Source of the DNA: Setoptus koraiensis
Taxonomy: Eukaryota > Arthropoda
DNA length: 64,000 bases
Assembly: GCA_048013815.1 (NCBI GenBank)
Contig: CM106586.1
Location: forward strand, 6,696,001-6,760,000
Reading direction: 5' to 3'
Shown: positions 47,467 to 60,886 of the stretch, piece after piece
Layout of the letters: every line of letters starts with the position of its first letter
Position numbering within the stretch: the first letter of the stretch is position 1
The notes under the pieces: model-generated
What the model saw: the letters and a program-made list of their open reading frames with translations, nothing else
What the model was told of the DNA's origin: nothing
The model's database searches: none
Translations under genes and position numbers: made by a program

Positions 47467-50400
47467 ATGGTGCGAAACGAGACAGCGAGACTGTCCAAGA
47501 CAAGGCCCCGGAACACTAATAATGGAGCCAGCTCGTCCAGAGTGCAAAATCTATCTCAAGTAGTATGTACTGTCAATAATAAAAAGGTACCCAATAGGAA
47601 GAGGAAGCGCCGGAATAGATCTCGTAATAAGCAAGCAAACAAATCAGCCAATCCTATACAAAACAACAAACCTAATCAATCATATGATGATATTCTAGGG
47701 AAGAACCTTGATGATGCCACCTATGAAGAACTCATCGCCAAATATGAGACAATTCAAAAGAAATTAAGTCAACTCAACAAATTAGACGGTAGTGATAATT
47801 CAGATTCGTCCATGGTGAGGAGAAACGCCCAAACCATCTCTCAGCCGAGACTTTCGCGAGATGTTGATGAACGCTTCCAGTTACTACACGCCACTACCAA
47901 TTCCGATAACAGATTCTGCCTACAAGAAACACATGATATTAATCCTATTGATCCTCGCTTCATCCAGCCAATTATCCAGCTTCCTAGTAACCAATCAAAT
48001 GCCTATCTAAGACCAAACTCAGAAACAATTCAACCTTCTACTCAATCGGCCAATAATGTTTCCAATCACGAAACTCGCGACAATCATCTTGTTGATCCTC
48101 TATCAGATGAAGAGTTCCTAAGTGCCACTAGCGGCAGCCCTAGATCCCATCAATCTCAAACTAACTATGAACAAACATTTGAACTTTATAACAATTCTAA
48201 CCAAGGGAAGCCATACAGTCCTGGTGAAAGTTTGAGGATAGAGTCTCCGACATTGACAATATCAAGCGACTCATCCAGCGTCGTGTTATGCTATGATTAT
48301 AATCCTGCACACGGAAACTCACCCATATGCTCAAAAACAATAGATCATGGCCCTGGTTACGATGCTGCTTGTTGCGACATGGATATTTCGGATCTATCCG
48401 ATATTGATACCGACTTTGAAAGTGCAACTAATTCACTCAAACCAACTCAGATAGTTCAGAGTAGTAGTTACGAACATTCATCTCCCATGGAAGCCAATCA
48501 TGTCGATGCTGATTATTTTGAAAAGATATCTCCTGATTCTCCTTCTGATTCAGAAGACATCCAAAATGAATCTCCCAATAGAAAACGCGTCAAAATCATA
48601 CCAGAGAGTGAGGATGAACAAGGAGTTGATGAAGCAATCATGAGAGCCCAGCTACTGATATCCGAAGTCAGTAGGAGGTTGAGTGATGGAAAAAATGAAA
48701 ATGAGAAACTCTCAGCAGCCAAATCATCGAGTGGCAACAATTTCAAACAGCCTGTCCACAGTAAGAAACAAATGCCGGAGCCTTTTATCATAAGCGTAGG
48801 TTTTTCTTCGGATGAAGAAGAAGCAGTTGATACAGATCGGACACATGCTCGGCACTCCCAACTATCTGCTGTCGAAAAATTTATAAAAGATGCGAGAGAA
48901 GATTGCAACCAAATGATTATCCGTGACAAACCTAAAGTGATATCAAACATCAACGGAGGTCCAAATGGTCCACAGACCTATGATGCTGAAAAGTACGAGA
49001 TCGAGCAGAAAGAACATTCTACCTCACAAGATGTTCTTCTGAAGAAAAAAGAATTAAAAATCAAGTTGATCAGAGCTGGCCTTCTACGGAATAATGCAAA
49101 TTTATCAGAGATGCGCCTAGAGAAGGTCAAAAGAAGAGAAAAGATGTTGAAGCTCAAAGCTCATGCTCAAAAGCTCAGGGCACGTTATTTAGAAGCTGCC
49201 AATATTGCCCGTGCAGCAATCCAAGAATTTAAAGCCTTTGAGGAGAAGTTGATTAGTCAAGAAAAACATACGAATGCAGAAAGAGTGCAACTGTCCAAAC
49301 TGGAAAATGATTGTAATATATTGGGTAAGGCTGTTATTGGTCCTATCTACAGACTACCGGGTTCTGAAAGTGATAAAAACCGCAACGAGCTAACCTCAAG
49401 ATTGAAGAGTGCCAAAAAACTTCTAACTGCTCGTTTGAAAGAAATGGATAAGCACGCAAGTCCGAATTCTCCAGCAGGTGATAACAGAGTTAAAGCTCTA
49501 TCCGATATCAGCTCATCCATTCTTCAAAACCAAGGATCAGACTTGTATGAACGTATTAGGATGGCTAGGGTAGCTTTACGGGAATATATTGAATGGACAT
49601 TTTCACCGAGTGTCTCGAAGCCATTCCTTTGTTTCAGTGACAAACTGATGTATAAGCCCACCAGATACATGCAATATTTTATGCTTCCCGAATCTGAGAA
49701 TAAGATGACATCATTAAGCCCAGAGGTGAAAGATATAATTGATAAGAAAACACTATTTCATTCGAAACATCAAATGTTCGATATAGAAATGAATCATGGT
49801 CAGTCTAAACTGCACAAGCAGGCCTACTATCCAAAAGGAAGCGTACTATCTTGCCTAGCTAGTTCAAGATTAGAACTAAAACCAGAGGGGAAATCTATTT
49901 TTACAAGCCGATCTCACGCACATAATATTTATCCTAACGACTACATTTGTAATTCGGATCTTCTTGGATTGTGTCAAGATGTAAACTGTTTATATCAACA
50001 CAAATCAAAATATCTCATGAGTGATGTCGATAAGCTGGTTGATCTCTTAAGTTATCGGCCATCGATAGCAGGTTTCAAAGGCAATCCCAACGTAAGCCAG
50101 GAGCAAAATTACAAGGCCTGTCGCCTAAAATTAAGACATTACGCTCAAAATCTACTCGATACTAATCCTAACAAACCTATCGAATTGATAGCAGAAAATC
50201 TTGTAAAGTGGCTAACTTGTACCAGCACCCAATCAGAATTGATAACTATGACTAGAAAACTGCCCAAGATAAGTCATTGTGCAACGCCAAGTCTCTCTAA
50301 TCAAAAAGCCACTCTGATTGACGAAAATAATTTGAGAAGATTGGCAGGTCGCGTTGAATTCATCCCTTATTCTGAATATGAATATAACTTTGATTTCATG

Positions 50401-52369
50401 ATGCAAGATGATTTTTACCGTTTGAAACACTCCAAAATCAGCAAGCTCAGTGAGATCGATCCTGAAATGAGCATAAAATTCAGATTTTTTGCGGAAGGTC
50501 GCCCCATAAGCACAGAGCTAGAAACTACTCTTGAGTTGGATCAGCACAATGTCCAATTGTGGCTGAAATTAGCCTACCACAATTTGATCAGGAATCCATC
50601 GAACAAAGCGGAAAATATTGACAGATCTCTAAATGTATTATCCAGAGCTCTAGAAGCAAATCCAAGTGATCCAGAATTATGGGAAACTTATCTTATTCTC
50701 TACGCAAGTAGGGTACCACGGCCTAATGAATCTCCTAGAATGGATATCGGTAATATTTGCGAGCTTGCCATGCGTAAGTGCTCTACCATGAGCATGTACA
50801 GATTGTATCTATCTCTCACTCCCTCAATAGAGAAGAAGCTTGTGGCAGCTCGATCCATCTTGTTGAAACTAATATCTGAGTATCAAACCCTCAGCTCCGG
50901 GAAGGATGATCTCTCGCAGAACATCCTAGAAGTGGTTTTATTTATTTGCAATCTATATCGTCACCTGGGGCAATATGACAAAGCCTTAAAAATTCTCAGC
51001 ATAGCTTTTTCCGAACCATCAATAAGCGACAAAGATGTGACTGACGAAATGGACATTCCAAATGTTTCAAGACAATTACATCCGAGAGATCTGAAGTTTG
51101 CTCGTACCTGTAGTTTATACTTCAAAATATACGGTCGATTTCCCGAGACCAGAGTTGAACCCCATGGATTTAGCTTGCCCAAAGTTTTGTCAACCTCTCC
51201 GTTCAGCGTCTTTGTTTGTAACAATGATAACCTTCATGACGAACTTAAATGTGTTCTGAATGAGGATTTCAAAGATTTCACATTGCAACATTTTGATTTA
51301 GGCGACTATATCCACAGCGGTTATAAGAATTTACTTCAGGTTTATCACGCACAAACAGAATCAGAGTCAATAACGAGAGAAGAGGAATGTTTTAAATTGT
51401 ACTCAGAAGCTAAGCAACAAATAAGAGATGGAGATGTGACCGGGTGCTGCGAGCGACTTATTGACATTTACACCAGATATAATTCAAATTATCAGGTGGA
51501 AGCGGAATTGACCATGGATCATCTCAAGATGTTATACGAGAAATTAATATGCTTGGATCGCACTAATGAAGATCTATTTAAGTCTAATCTACAAGAAGAA
51601 GAACTTCGCAACAAAAGGTCCACAATTCTCTGGTTAAGTTATATGTAAGTATAGATGGCCATTGAATATTTTCAAGATAATCCCAGCCAATCAACTAATC
51701 AGTTATTCTACCTATGAACCTAGCCTGGTCAACAAGTTCTGCCAAACTGATCCCAAACGAATGGAATTCATTTACCAGGAAAGCATCAATTCATGTTCCT
51801 CCACGATGATTGACCGAGTTTTAGATGTTACCATTCTTATATACGACTATATAGGATATCTAATCAATTGTACCATAGATCCGGCAAGCTTTCAACATAC
51901 TCTAACAACCGTGAGGCACTATTGTGTGACGATCGCAGAGGAAGATTTTCAGATACACTTGATTGAACTATTATTGACGATAGTAGACAATGATATCAAT
52001 GCGAGTATTAGTCTGCTATTTGATTTTTGTATGATGCTTCCCAGCAATGCGGCCTTAATTAACTGGACTATTCGTCGAGCTTTGGCTAACGATATGAAAC
52101 ACATGTGCCTAAAATTAATCGACTACTTGTTGTTCGAAAAGAAAAGTCATATTGTCCACGATGAATGGTTCTGGACCAGTTCATTGAGCCTGATTATCGA
52201 CAGTGGGGACCACCTGAAGGCGCATCGAGTATTTCGTTTGGCCGTAGGAAATCAGCCCTACAGTGTTAGGTTGTGGAAAATGATGTGCGCTTATGAAAGG
52301 AGCATTAACCATACTAAACACGTAGAACTGATAGAAAATACAGTCTCTCAAAAGTTACAGACTTTTTAA
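47467..52369 (+). CDS. ZFC3H1: ZFC3H1-like protein (PAXT nuclear RNA-decay adaptor)
   Basis: Two exons, 47467-51644 and 51703-52369, are joined over a 58-bp intron (GTAAGT to CTAATCAG, with a CTAAT branch-like sequence) and give 1,614 residues. The in-frame leader before ATG 47467 has no ATG. Parts in order: a basic N-terminus (RKRKRRNRSRNK), a long Ser/Asp/Asn-rich region, a Lys/Leu coiled coil (about residues 515-620), a C3H1 zinc finger (Cys828, Cys836, Cys841, His845 in YICNSDLLGLCQDVNCLYQH), and HAT/TPR-like helices from about residue 1015 (NVQLWLKLAYHNLI, SDPELWETYLILY) to the C-terminus. In known systems ZFC3H1 pairs with the helicase MTR4 to deliver polyadenylated nuclear RNAs to the exosome. 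The human protein is about 1,990 residues, so this one is somewhat shorter. It is convergent with TBC1D7. Confidence 0.85.
51645..51702 (+). other. 58-bp intron of the ZFC3H1 gene
   Basis: The donor GTAAGT (51645) and acceptor ATCAG (51702) keep phase: AT from exon 1 joins T of exon 2. The two nearer AG dinucleotides would give stops or wrong phase. Confidence 0.8.
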
Positions 52370-52632
52370 TTAGGTAAACAAGATCAACTTTATTATTTTT
52401 TGTAGCTGTTCGCATAATGTTATTTATGTAGAAATCAATTTAAGCAGCTTTTGAACCCTGTATTAAGTATGGAGCTATACGGCACTCGCAGTTGCTTGGA
52501 TCTATCTAGTTGTGATTTTCAACACCAGCTTTTCATAGTTTTTGAGCATAAAGCATGATATTCGATTAGATCACATTCAATGTCCACATATAGTGATTGG
52601 TACCCGGCATGTTGTAATCAGATAAGCTATCT
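52370..52632. other. Convergent 3' region between ZFC3H1 and TBC1D7
   Basis: The 263 bp between the two stop codons are AT-rich. A minus-strand AATAAA (TTTATT at 52389-52394) fits the end of TBC1D7 and lies within 25 nt of the ZFC3H1 stop, so the transcripts probably overlap at their 3' ends. No canonical plus-strand AATAAA is seen here. Confidence 0.5.
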
Positions 52633-53857
52633 TCATTTATCACAAACTGAAATTATAAGATTTTCGCTCTCTTCCCTTTTCAATGGTGAAGTAAGAATCC
52701 TGACTAAGTCTTCCTGACATTGAGAGGCTAAAAGGAACGGTTCTAATTTGGTAAGTATGGCTTTCATAACTTTCTGTATGCATTTGAGGCAACCACCAAC
52801 AATCCTGTCCCAAAGTCTCAGCAACGATTTCTCGTCCAGGATATCAATAAAACAATAGCGAAACCAATACCAACAAGGCAAAACATCAAAGTCGCATATT
52901 GATCTGATATGTTTATCCAACTTAGGCATGTCTTGCGACAGGTGGGTCAAACTTTTCTCATATTGTAATCTTAAAACGCTTTGATGCTCGCTCAATTTGG
53001 AACAAAAGTTTCTAAAAAGAAAGAAGGCGCTTCTCAAATCTGATGACATGTTGACGAATACGGAGGCCATAGAAACCATGACCCGAATGTGGGTCAATTC
53101 TAGCTGCTTAGCCATATCTAGTTTGAGCTGACCAATTTCGAGAAGGTACATAAATGTAATAAATTTTCCAAGCTCCTGTATCATAGGGTACATATTCAGA
53201 TAAGATAACTGAATATTAGTATAGAGTTTCTGGAGGTTTCATATACTGATTGATTTTAAATACTTACTCTAGACTTGTCGGCCAGTGGTTTGGTATTATC
53301 GGAGGCGAGTGGTGAGACAGTACCACTGTCGAGATCGCTGTCATTAGAGGTTAGTTCATTATTGCGTCTCACCATCGAGCTTGAATTTGATTTTGTTGTT
53401 AGATCGGAATTATTACTTAAATAGTTATCCAACTTGAAATTGCCTCCCATTAGAATACTTAGACTTCTTTTGAGATAATCGAAATGTTCCTCCCTGATTT
53501 TAGCGATGCGATCAGTATCCAATGTGGGATCCTTAAGATTACAGTTGATACCTATACATTAGTATTGTTTACGATTTCAAGTATAATGGTGGTTATTGTT
53601 AGTATTGATCTTAGGAATGCAGTCTTGAAGAAAATGGATTGAAAGAGTAAATATTACATACCGAGAAGCAATTTCCACACTTCTTCACGTCTTCTTGCAA
53701 GATCGAAACGAACGCAAAAGTCGCTCAACTTTTCAATATCAAGAGGACTAGAAGCTATTAATATATCGAGAATTTTTTTTTCTTCAATACCGCAGAATCC
53801 AACTTTCTCGTAATAGGTTGATCTGAAATTGCGTGAGAATCCATCCTCGTTCGCCAT
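52633..53857 (-). CDS. TBC1D7: TBC1 domain family member 7 (TSC complex subunit)
   Basis: Three exons, 53857-53662, 53551-53268 and 53208-52633, are joined by GT-AG introns (GTATGT to TATAG; GTAAGT to ATTCAG) with phase kept throughout, giving 351 residues. The start ([21 protein letters not shown]) and following [12 protein letters not shown] closely match vertebrate TBC1D7. Later blocks correspond to the end of the TBC domain ([25 protein letters not shown]). TBC1D7 is known as the third subunit of the TSC1-TSC2 complex, which turns off Rheb and so mTORC1. Exon 2 carries an extra Ser/Asn/Asp-rich stretch (about residues 98-155), which accounts for most of the excess over the human length of 293. 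The gene is divergent from GCLM and convergent with ZFC3H1. Confidence 0.88.
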
Positions 53858-54325
53858 TATTACTTTGGAAGGAAGATATCTCTCATAGATTGAGTTTGGG
53901 CCAGCGTTTCTCTATGACCCCTCTTATGTTGTCATGGCTGATCTAGTAGGTGCTAGTTCGAAGTTAGCTCTGCTCTCGCTAACCAACGAGCAAAGTGAAA
54001 ATAGGATATTGCAATAAGGATATGTTTGTCTGTTTGCCTTGGTAGTGTTGAACTGCGTGTAATAGCGATTGTTTGGATTCGTAGGGCTGATTAAGAAATG
54101 ACTATTCGTTGGGCATCAGCATCAATTCATACATATAAGTATATAAATGAGGTCAGTGAAAGAGAATTTAGGCACACAATGGGAACTCGATAGCAGTAAT
54201 AGCGAATGGCTTGTGTTATGGTTGTGGCGACAAAATAACTGATCTGTTGGTGGATGACCCAATCGAAATGTGACAGAAAACAGTTGCTTGGTGTTGTGTT
54301 TGTTTGTTATTGTGTCACACAATTT

Positions 54326-54390
<65 letters not shown>

Positions 54391-55823
54391 GTGGCAATGA
54401 ATTGGAGTATAATAGCGCTCAGTCCTTCGTTAGTAGGTCTTGGCTCTCGAATGGCTCAAATCATATTGTTATGAGATCAGTTGTCTTGGTAAGACGAACA
54501 GACAGCTCTTGTGGCTGGCTGGCTGGTTGTGTCCTTTGAATCCAGCTTCGGGCAAGTGGTGGAAAATCTCTGTTGAATAATGTTCGAAATATAATATTTG
54601 CAGAGAGGGAGAGAGAGAGTGAGAGATTTCGTCTAGATTGTGAACAGTTTTTGTTGCGAGTCGCTTGCTAGCAATAGCAGCTATTACAATAATAAGATTG
54701 GAGCATCTAGATTCCAGTTAGACAATTGGGGACATTATTGCAATCTTGGATGGCGTAATTAAAGGTGACGATGATGACGCGTTGTGAGCATTTGTTCAAG
54801 TGTTTCCAAATTTTATTCGCCTACAACGAGATAGAATTTGCATAGTTAGTTAGGAAAATATAGGATGATGTATTTAGGATACACATGTATGTGTATGTAT
54901 ATATATATATGTATATATATATGTAAATATATATACGTATATTTTTATATACATTTATTGGGCAATGATAATCATTATTTTTCGTTCTGCTGGTAGTAAA
55001 GTCTATCTAGAATCTAGTAACAGAGCTTGTCTTACACACTTTGTGTAACACAAAGACATAGCCAAAGGCAGACAGACAGGCAGGCAGGCAAGTAGAAACC
55101 ACGAGTAGTGTTTCATTCAACTGCAGTTTATTCATTGAGTACCATTGCAAAACAGCTGATCCTTCTCGAAGCTCTTTGTGTTTGGTGCAACAGCACAATT
55201 TTATAGGTGGCGGTGCACGATGCTGGAACCACGCAGCGCACAAACGCAAACATGATAATCGTCCACGTAAGCCTTCGCATGCGATGGGTGCGACACAATG
55301 TTCTCTCTCATGATTGTTCACTATTTGTCGGGGAGGGGGCGATTTCTTATTTCACAATAGTTGCCTACAGTGACATGAATAGATGCGTTATTCTGAATCA
55401 CTAGTGACCACAATCTTGCAATCAACAAATCCGACACGAATTCAGGCGAATTTACGCGCACACATCCCAAACAATTGTCTAGCCATTGTTTGAGCGGATC
55501 AGATGGGATATCTCGACAATTTTATCTCGGCAATTGATGGCTAATCTATCATAGTTTGCTTCGCAATGCTGAAAGCGATCACAGCCTCACTGATTCAAAC
55601 TGCGATTGGCCAAATTGAACTGACGAAGATTTAATTTTACCGCCTAACAAACAAATAAAAACATTGGAAAAGCGAACACTTTTCGGATTTTGGCTACAAT
55701 CGTTCTCACGAAACTCACTGCATCACATATTCGTTTTTATTACATGATAAAATCATCGGTTTAACGTCGATTATTGTAGTGACATCCGAAAAAGGATCAA
55801 TTCGATTCATTCACGCTTTCAAC
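53858..55823. other. Shared upstream region between TBC1D7 and GCLM
   Basis: Nearly 2 kb without a supported gene. It includes a long TG microsatellite (54328-54388), GA-rich repeats (54602-54627), and an alternating TA/ATGTA tract (54894-54958). Promoters for both divergent genes must lie here or in unannotated 5' exons, but no clear TATA or initiator pair could be assigned. Confidence 0.5.
54328..54388. repeat. TG dinucleotide microsatellite
   Basis: About 30 nearly uninterrupted TG/GT units lie in the intergenic region upstream of GCLM. Confidence 0.95.
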
Positions 55824-56760
55824 ATGCACAAGGCCAACGTATTAGTCTGCACGGGTAACATTCTATTGAACAATGATCTTAAGAGAAAGATTTATGCCAC
55901 TTCAACTGAAGAATTTATCGATAGTATGCTGTGGACTCTTGAACATAGTTGCCATACGAAAATTTTAAATCACACCAACAATGATGTAACAACAGAGGAT
56001 GCTAAGTCGAGAGATATTCTCGTTGTGGATCCAGCTGAATGTTGCAAATCCCAAACGGCTAGTGGTTCAACCAGAACCACATGCAAATTGTTTCCTATAT
56101 GTAACACTAATTGTACCATAGTACAAGATGCAATTTTATGCGCTTTCAAATATTTGGATGTCGAAGCGATAGATTCATTGATTTTGGCGCCATCACCTAA
56201 AGGTAAAGACAGTAATGATTCGCCATTACGTTCTGGCACACTTAGAGAATGGCAGCTGGCTGAGGGAATGGTTGACGACGGGTTGGTCAAATCTTTGGGG
56301 ACCAGCGACTTTGACCTCAATAGTCTCCGATACTTATTTGATAAAATCCGAATCAAGCCTGTTTCTAACCAAATAAGTAAGCAGTTGTGTTGTTCAATAC
56401 CGACCGATTTAACTGAATTTGCCGAAAAGAATTCCATCCAGCTTCTTACTCACAACGACAGGATGGGTATGTTTACAATTATTGTTGGGATTTATATTGC
56501 GTCGTTGATTAGCTGTTTGTTCATTCAACTAATCAATCGAATAACAATTGCGCCCTCTTCTCTATTTCCAAAATGTGTTCACAGAGATCCTAGACAAAAC
56601 TGAGATTGAACAGCTAGAGAAAAATTTGGTTAAGTTTTTACAAACTGATCATTCCTACACTCTCGAATGGCTACTGAGATACTCCGTCATGATTGGTTCC
56701 AAAGGTATTATTGACAAGAAAGGATATATGGCCAAGTTCAAAAGAGTCGATATCCAATAG
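55824..56760 (+). CDS. GCLM: Glutamate-cysteine ligase regulatory (modifier) subunit
   Basis: Two exons, 55824-56466 and 56585-56760, are joined over a 118-bp intron (G/GTATGT to TTCACAG) and give 272 residues, almost the human length (274). The ATG at 55824 is the first in frame; the upstream in-frame codons begin with GTG. Residues MHKANVLVCTGNILL align with the family N-terminus. Further hallmarks are SLGTSDFDLNSL, KPVSNQISKQLCCSIPTDL, FAEKNSIQLLTHND and the C-terminal LEWLLRYSVMIGSKGII. The protein has an aldo-keto-reductase-like fold without catalytic activity. It binds the catalytic subunit GCLC and raises its affinity for glutamate in the first step of glutathione synthesis in the cytosol. 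No truncation or missing motif is seen. Confidence 0.92.
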
Positions 56761-58245
56761 ATAGTGAAATATTGATTGTTAACAATTTAAGCTTAAATCC
56801 AATAATACTATTCTTTTTACAGCTGAAAAAGTGAACAAGTTAGATCTTGGTATATTTCAAACTAAATCCATCCAGTTCTAACGAAGTAGACCTCTTCAGC
56901 ATGACACCAATTCCAACATGACTCTGGTCTTTCAGAACTCTCGTGCTTCTGAGCAACACGAAAAAATCTTGCTTTTTTTTCCAAGAAAATGCCTGATCTT
57001 CGAGCCATCTAGCCTCGGGAATCAATTCATGGTGTCACCTGTCCCTGTATTCATTCAAGAAGAAGCGAGCGCACTTGATATGAGATTGAGAATTGTTTCG
57101 AAATTCAACAAATATTGGTTCAATATTTAACAAATTGGGTCAGGTTTTTCGTGATTTCAACCAGCTCGATTCGAATGCTTGTGCGATCGCTTTAGATTTG
57201 GGGCTGGTACAGGGTGCTTCAGTACCGAAATTTATTGTTTAAGATATCCTAGAATGAGAGCAACAATTTCTTTATACAAATTACACAACTGCATTGATAC
57301 AAATTGATGGGCCTCCCCGGGTCGGGGGCACCAACTGGCAATGGTGTGCCACAAGATGGCGCCACTCTGCTCTATTTATCAGCATTTGTGGTTCGGTGTT
57401 TATTTGGTGCCCAGTCCCACGATCGCCACTGACTGATTATGTGATTCTCGGACAGCTAGTCTAGTGACAGTTATTCACATGTTACGCAATCTCTTTCGCC
57501 CGGAAGAGTGACAGGGGGGGGGGGGGGTAAGCCTGGCGGTGGCTAGTGAGAGCAAGTGCAAGCCGGTGCCGTGTTCAGCTCACCAATTAGCGTGAGATCG
57601 ACTTGTCGTTGTCGTGAGAGTGTTTGGTTTTGGTTATTTGATCGATTTACGCATTCAGTTTCACCACGTGCCACCATTATCAGCGATCCAGTGTCACAGT
57701 TTGGGGTGCCGTTGGCTGTTGCACCGGCAGAGTGCGGGCAGCAGCGAACGGCGCTATGCGCGCGCTGAGTTGCAGCATTACAGTTGGTTCCCACGTTCGC
57801 GGCGTTGGCGGCGTTCGAAGCGTTCGCAGCGTTCGAAGAGTTCGTCGGTTGGCTCGTTCGTTTATTTGGCGCGAGCCAGCACGTATTGCACCGCGTGGCG
57901 GTTGCACAACGACGTTACGTGCATGATATATTTGCTCTCCCACGATTTGTGCGCGCGATTTGGCTGCACTGCCTCGCTGATCATGAGCGGTTGGTGCCGT
58001 TGGATATGCCAACGGATATGTGTAACGGTGTTTGCACCGGCCCAACTGTGTGCGTGTGTGTGTTTGCGTTGGCCGTCGAACGCTGCCAGCGTCATTATGG
58101 CCGTTGCGCAACGGATTGTCGCCGACCGCCAGAGCAACCGAAATCCAACAGTTTATTCACTCTCACGGCGCGCGTGCCCGCCCCTGGTGACCGTTAAACT
58201 CTCACTGGTCGTGGCTGGTGCTGCGTCGGTCGCCCGTGTGGGTCG

Positions 58246-58319
58246 GTCGCTGCACGAGCACCGGCCCACGGTCGCTGCACGAGCACCGGCCCGCGTCGCT
58301 GCACGGGCACCGGCCCACG
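58246..58319. repeat. Three about 25-nt tandem copies (GTCGCTGCACGAGCACCGGC)
   Basis: Units of 25, 24 and 25 nt differ by one substitution and one deletion. Confidence 0.85.
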
Positions 58320-60844
58320 GTCGCAGGCCCAAACCGAGGGTAAGTCGCAAGCGTGAGATATTGCTATATCATTGTGTGTGTGCAATATAATCGCCACAAT
58401 TGCCATTCAGCAAGTCAGTCGGTGCCTAAATGCGGCGACTTACGACAAAAATGGGGCACCCACAGACTGCGGGCCCGAGCCTCTAGGTGCCCATTTCGCC
58501 CATTTCGCCCAGTTTGCCCATTTCGCCCGGTTTGCCATTAGTCGTCGCGTTTCTCGGCGGCTCGACGGCCGTTGAATCGCACGACTGGTGCAACTGTCGC
58601 ACATTATTCCGCCACCAGTCAGCTGATGGGCAACTTGTACCTCAGCCAGAGGTCCCCGGCGTAATTGGGCCACAAGTCGGACAGAGCGATTTCGGCTGAT
58701 TGCAGGAAGCCGAACTCATTGAATTGTTCGTGCGACGCGTTCGTTGAGGTACCCACAACTAGTTCAATGTTTTCTCGCTCGAGGGAGCTCAAAGCGCTTC
58801 TCACGAGCATGCCACTGCCGCTTATCTCAATCTCGCTCTTCTTTTTTTTCGATACTCATTTCCGCCGCCGTGAAAGTGCCCGCGTCAGAGGCTTTGACTT
58901 GTCAGGCGAGTCTCCTATTTCGTTTTGGAAATTTTTGCTTTCTAAGCGGTCTCTCTGGCGGTTTCGCTGAAAATCATAAATCTGATTTGTTCTCATTAGG
59001 AATTCCCTAATAGGAAACGGCTCGGCTAAGTGTGGATTTTTGGACAAGCTCAAGGCGGAAGCGAGGCTGCATAGAACGAGCAGCGAGCATCTTGTTGCAC
59101 TGCGCCACGTTTCTCGTGGGGCCTTTTTTGGGAGCAATCAAATTTTGATCATCAAAAGTCACAGTGAAAGAGGGCGCTCTTGGCCGAGAGGTGCCTCCTT
59201 CGAATCATTTCGCTGGGTCGATTGCGCTGACTCTCGTTGCTCGTTCGTTTTTCGTCCAACTACCGACTGGCCGGCGAGTTTCTCTGACTTGTGAGCGAGC
59301 CCAGGCGCAAAAGAAGCCAGCGAGCAACGTGACCGAACGCGCTCAGACAAGCGATATATTGAATGATGAGGCAAAAACGGCCCCGGCCTTGAATTGGAAC
59401 TGAACGAATGTGTCTATAGCTTGCATTGGGAATGGTTGCAAATGGCCTCAACTACTGTGCAGTTGGGGCCGCTCCCGAATCCATCTGGACGCTGGTTTGA
59501 ATTGATTAGTTAATCGATCATTGTTTAGTCTGAAGAGTCATTGACATTTGTGTGAGACACCGGACCATTGAAACACAATGCTCGCCGGTCACATGCTAAC
59601 TGTCCGACGGGGTGTTAATAGATTTTCAATTCATGCACGACGCATCATATCTGTGTGATCTGTGAATGATATTTGATTTGATTTTGCATCTCCGCCGGCG
59701 TTCCAAGCTGCGACACGTGATGTTAATGAACGGCATCGAATTTGTTGTTATTGTTGTGCCTAAGCCAATTGGCTACTTACATGTGTAACGGACGCGCGAA
59801 TGGTCAGTACTCATACTGAGATATGGTCATGCGACAACAAGCAGTCAGATTGGCCGGCAATGGATTGGCCAGAGCGAAGGAATGTTGTCATACTTGTGTG
59901 ATACTTGTGTGCAAAACTGCAACTCGAGCAAATTGATCGATCACAACAACAACAGCGACAACAGCCACGACGACGCCGACAACAACGACAACAGCCACAA
60001 CGACGACAACAACGACGACAACGACAGCCGACTGGACATTGCGCTCACCTTGATATCCGTCACACTGTCATCGATCATAAGCGACTTGTTTCTTGTCACA
60101 CTCGCTCAGCGTCAATGTGTTTTTTCTCTTCGAGCCGGCGCCGGAACGACAACTCAGCACGAGTGTGCAACTCGCACCTGAGATTCGGGCCCCACTGTGG
60201 CCCCGAAGCGACAGAGATGCGGCGAGCAGCGGTCACCGAATTGTGCCGAATCTTGTGGCACCGCCATGAATGAATTGCGGCCACCACTGGCCAGTTTTCT
60301 CGGCTGGACACTGAACAATGATGGCGATACTCGAGTGCGGCCAGCGAGCGGCAAAGACGCGCGCAATTGTCACTGGCGCTTTGATCGATTAGACCGGCCC
60401 GATGCGAGCGGCCGCTGTCGGCGTTGTCGCGTTGTTGTGATCAATAGAATAAACCGGATGACCGGCCGCTGTCATCTCGAGTGGCCATACCTGTGCCATA
60501 CTGTGCCCGGCCAATGGGGCAACAGGGTCGCACTTCCTATCCGCTTGCGGCTGCTCGCAATTCAATTATACGCGCGCACAAATGCGCCAGAAAATGCAAA
60601 TTACGGCCACGCGGGCACCTCTCGAGTTTGCGCGCGTGGGTGTAATTAAATCGCGCATGCCAATATAACGCCTGTCCGCAATATATGCCGCCGCTGCATT
60701 CGAATGGCATAGATATCGGCCCGCAACGATCGCCAGTGGCCCAATTTATCCCCGTTGTCCGTTCTCATCCGTAACCATTGCAAACAAAAATTACACAGCT
60801 AATTTCTGGCTGAGCCAATCAGTTTATCGGCGGGCAATTGTTGG

Positions 60845-60886
60845 TTTGCATCGGTTAGTTTGCATCGGTTAGTTTGCATCGGTTAG
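60845..60886. repeat. Three perfect 14-nt tandem copies
   Basis: TTTGCATCGGTTAG is repeated three times without mismatch, followed by a partial unit. Confidence 0.85.

Noticed and set aside
56840..57130. Short opposite-strand ORFs downstream of GCLM
   Set aside because: Composition is protein-like, but neither frame connects to a start or splice site with confidence. They may be 3' UTR sequence.
57614..58390. 258-codon plus-strand ORF in block C
   Set aside because: The frame does not start with ATG, crosses the 25-nt tandem array, and has no recognisable domain.
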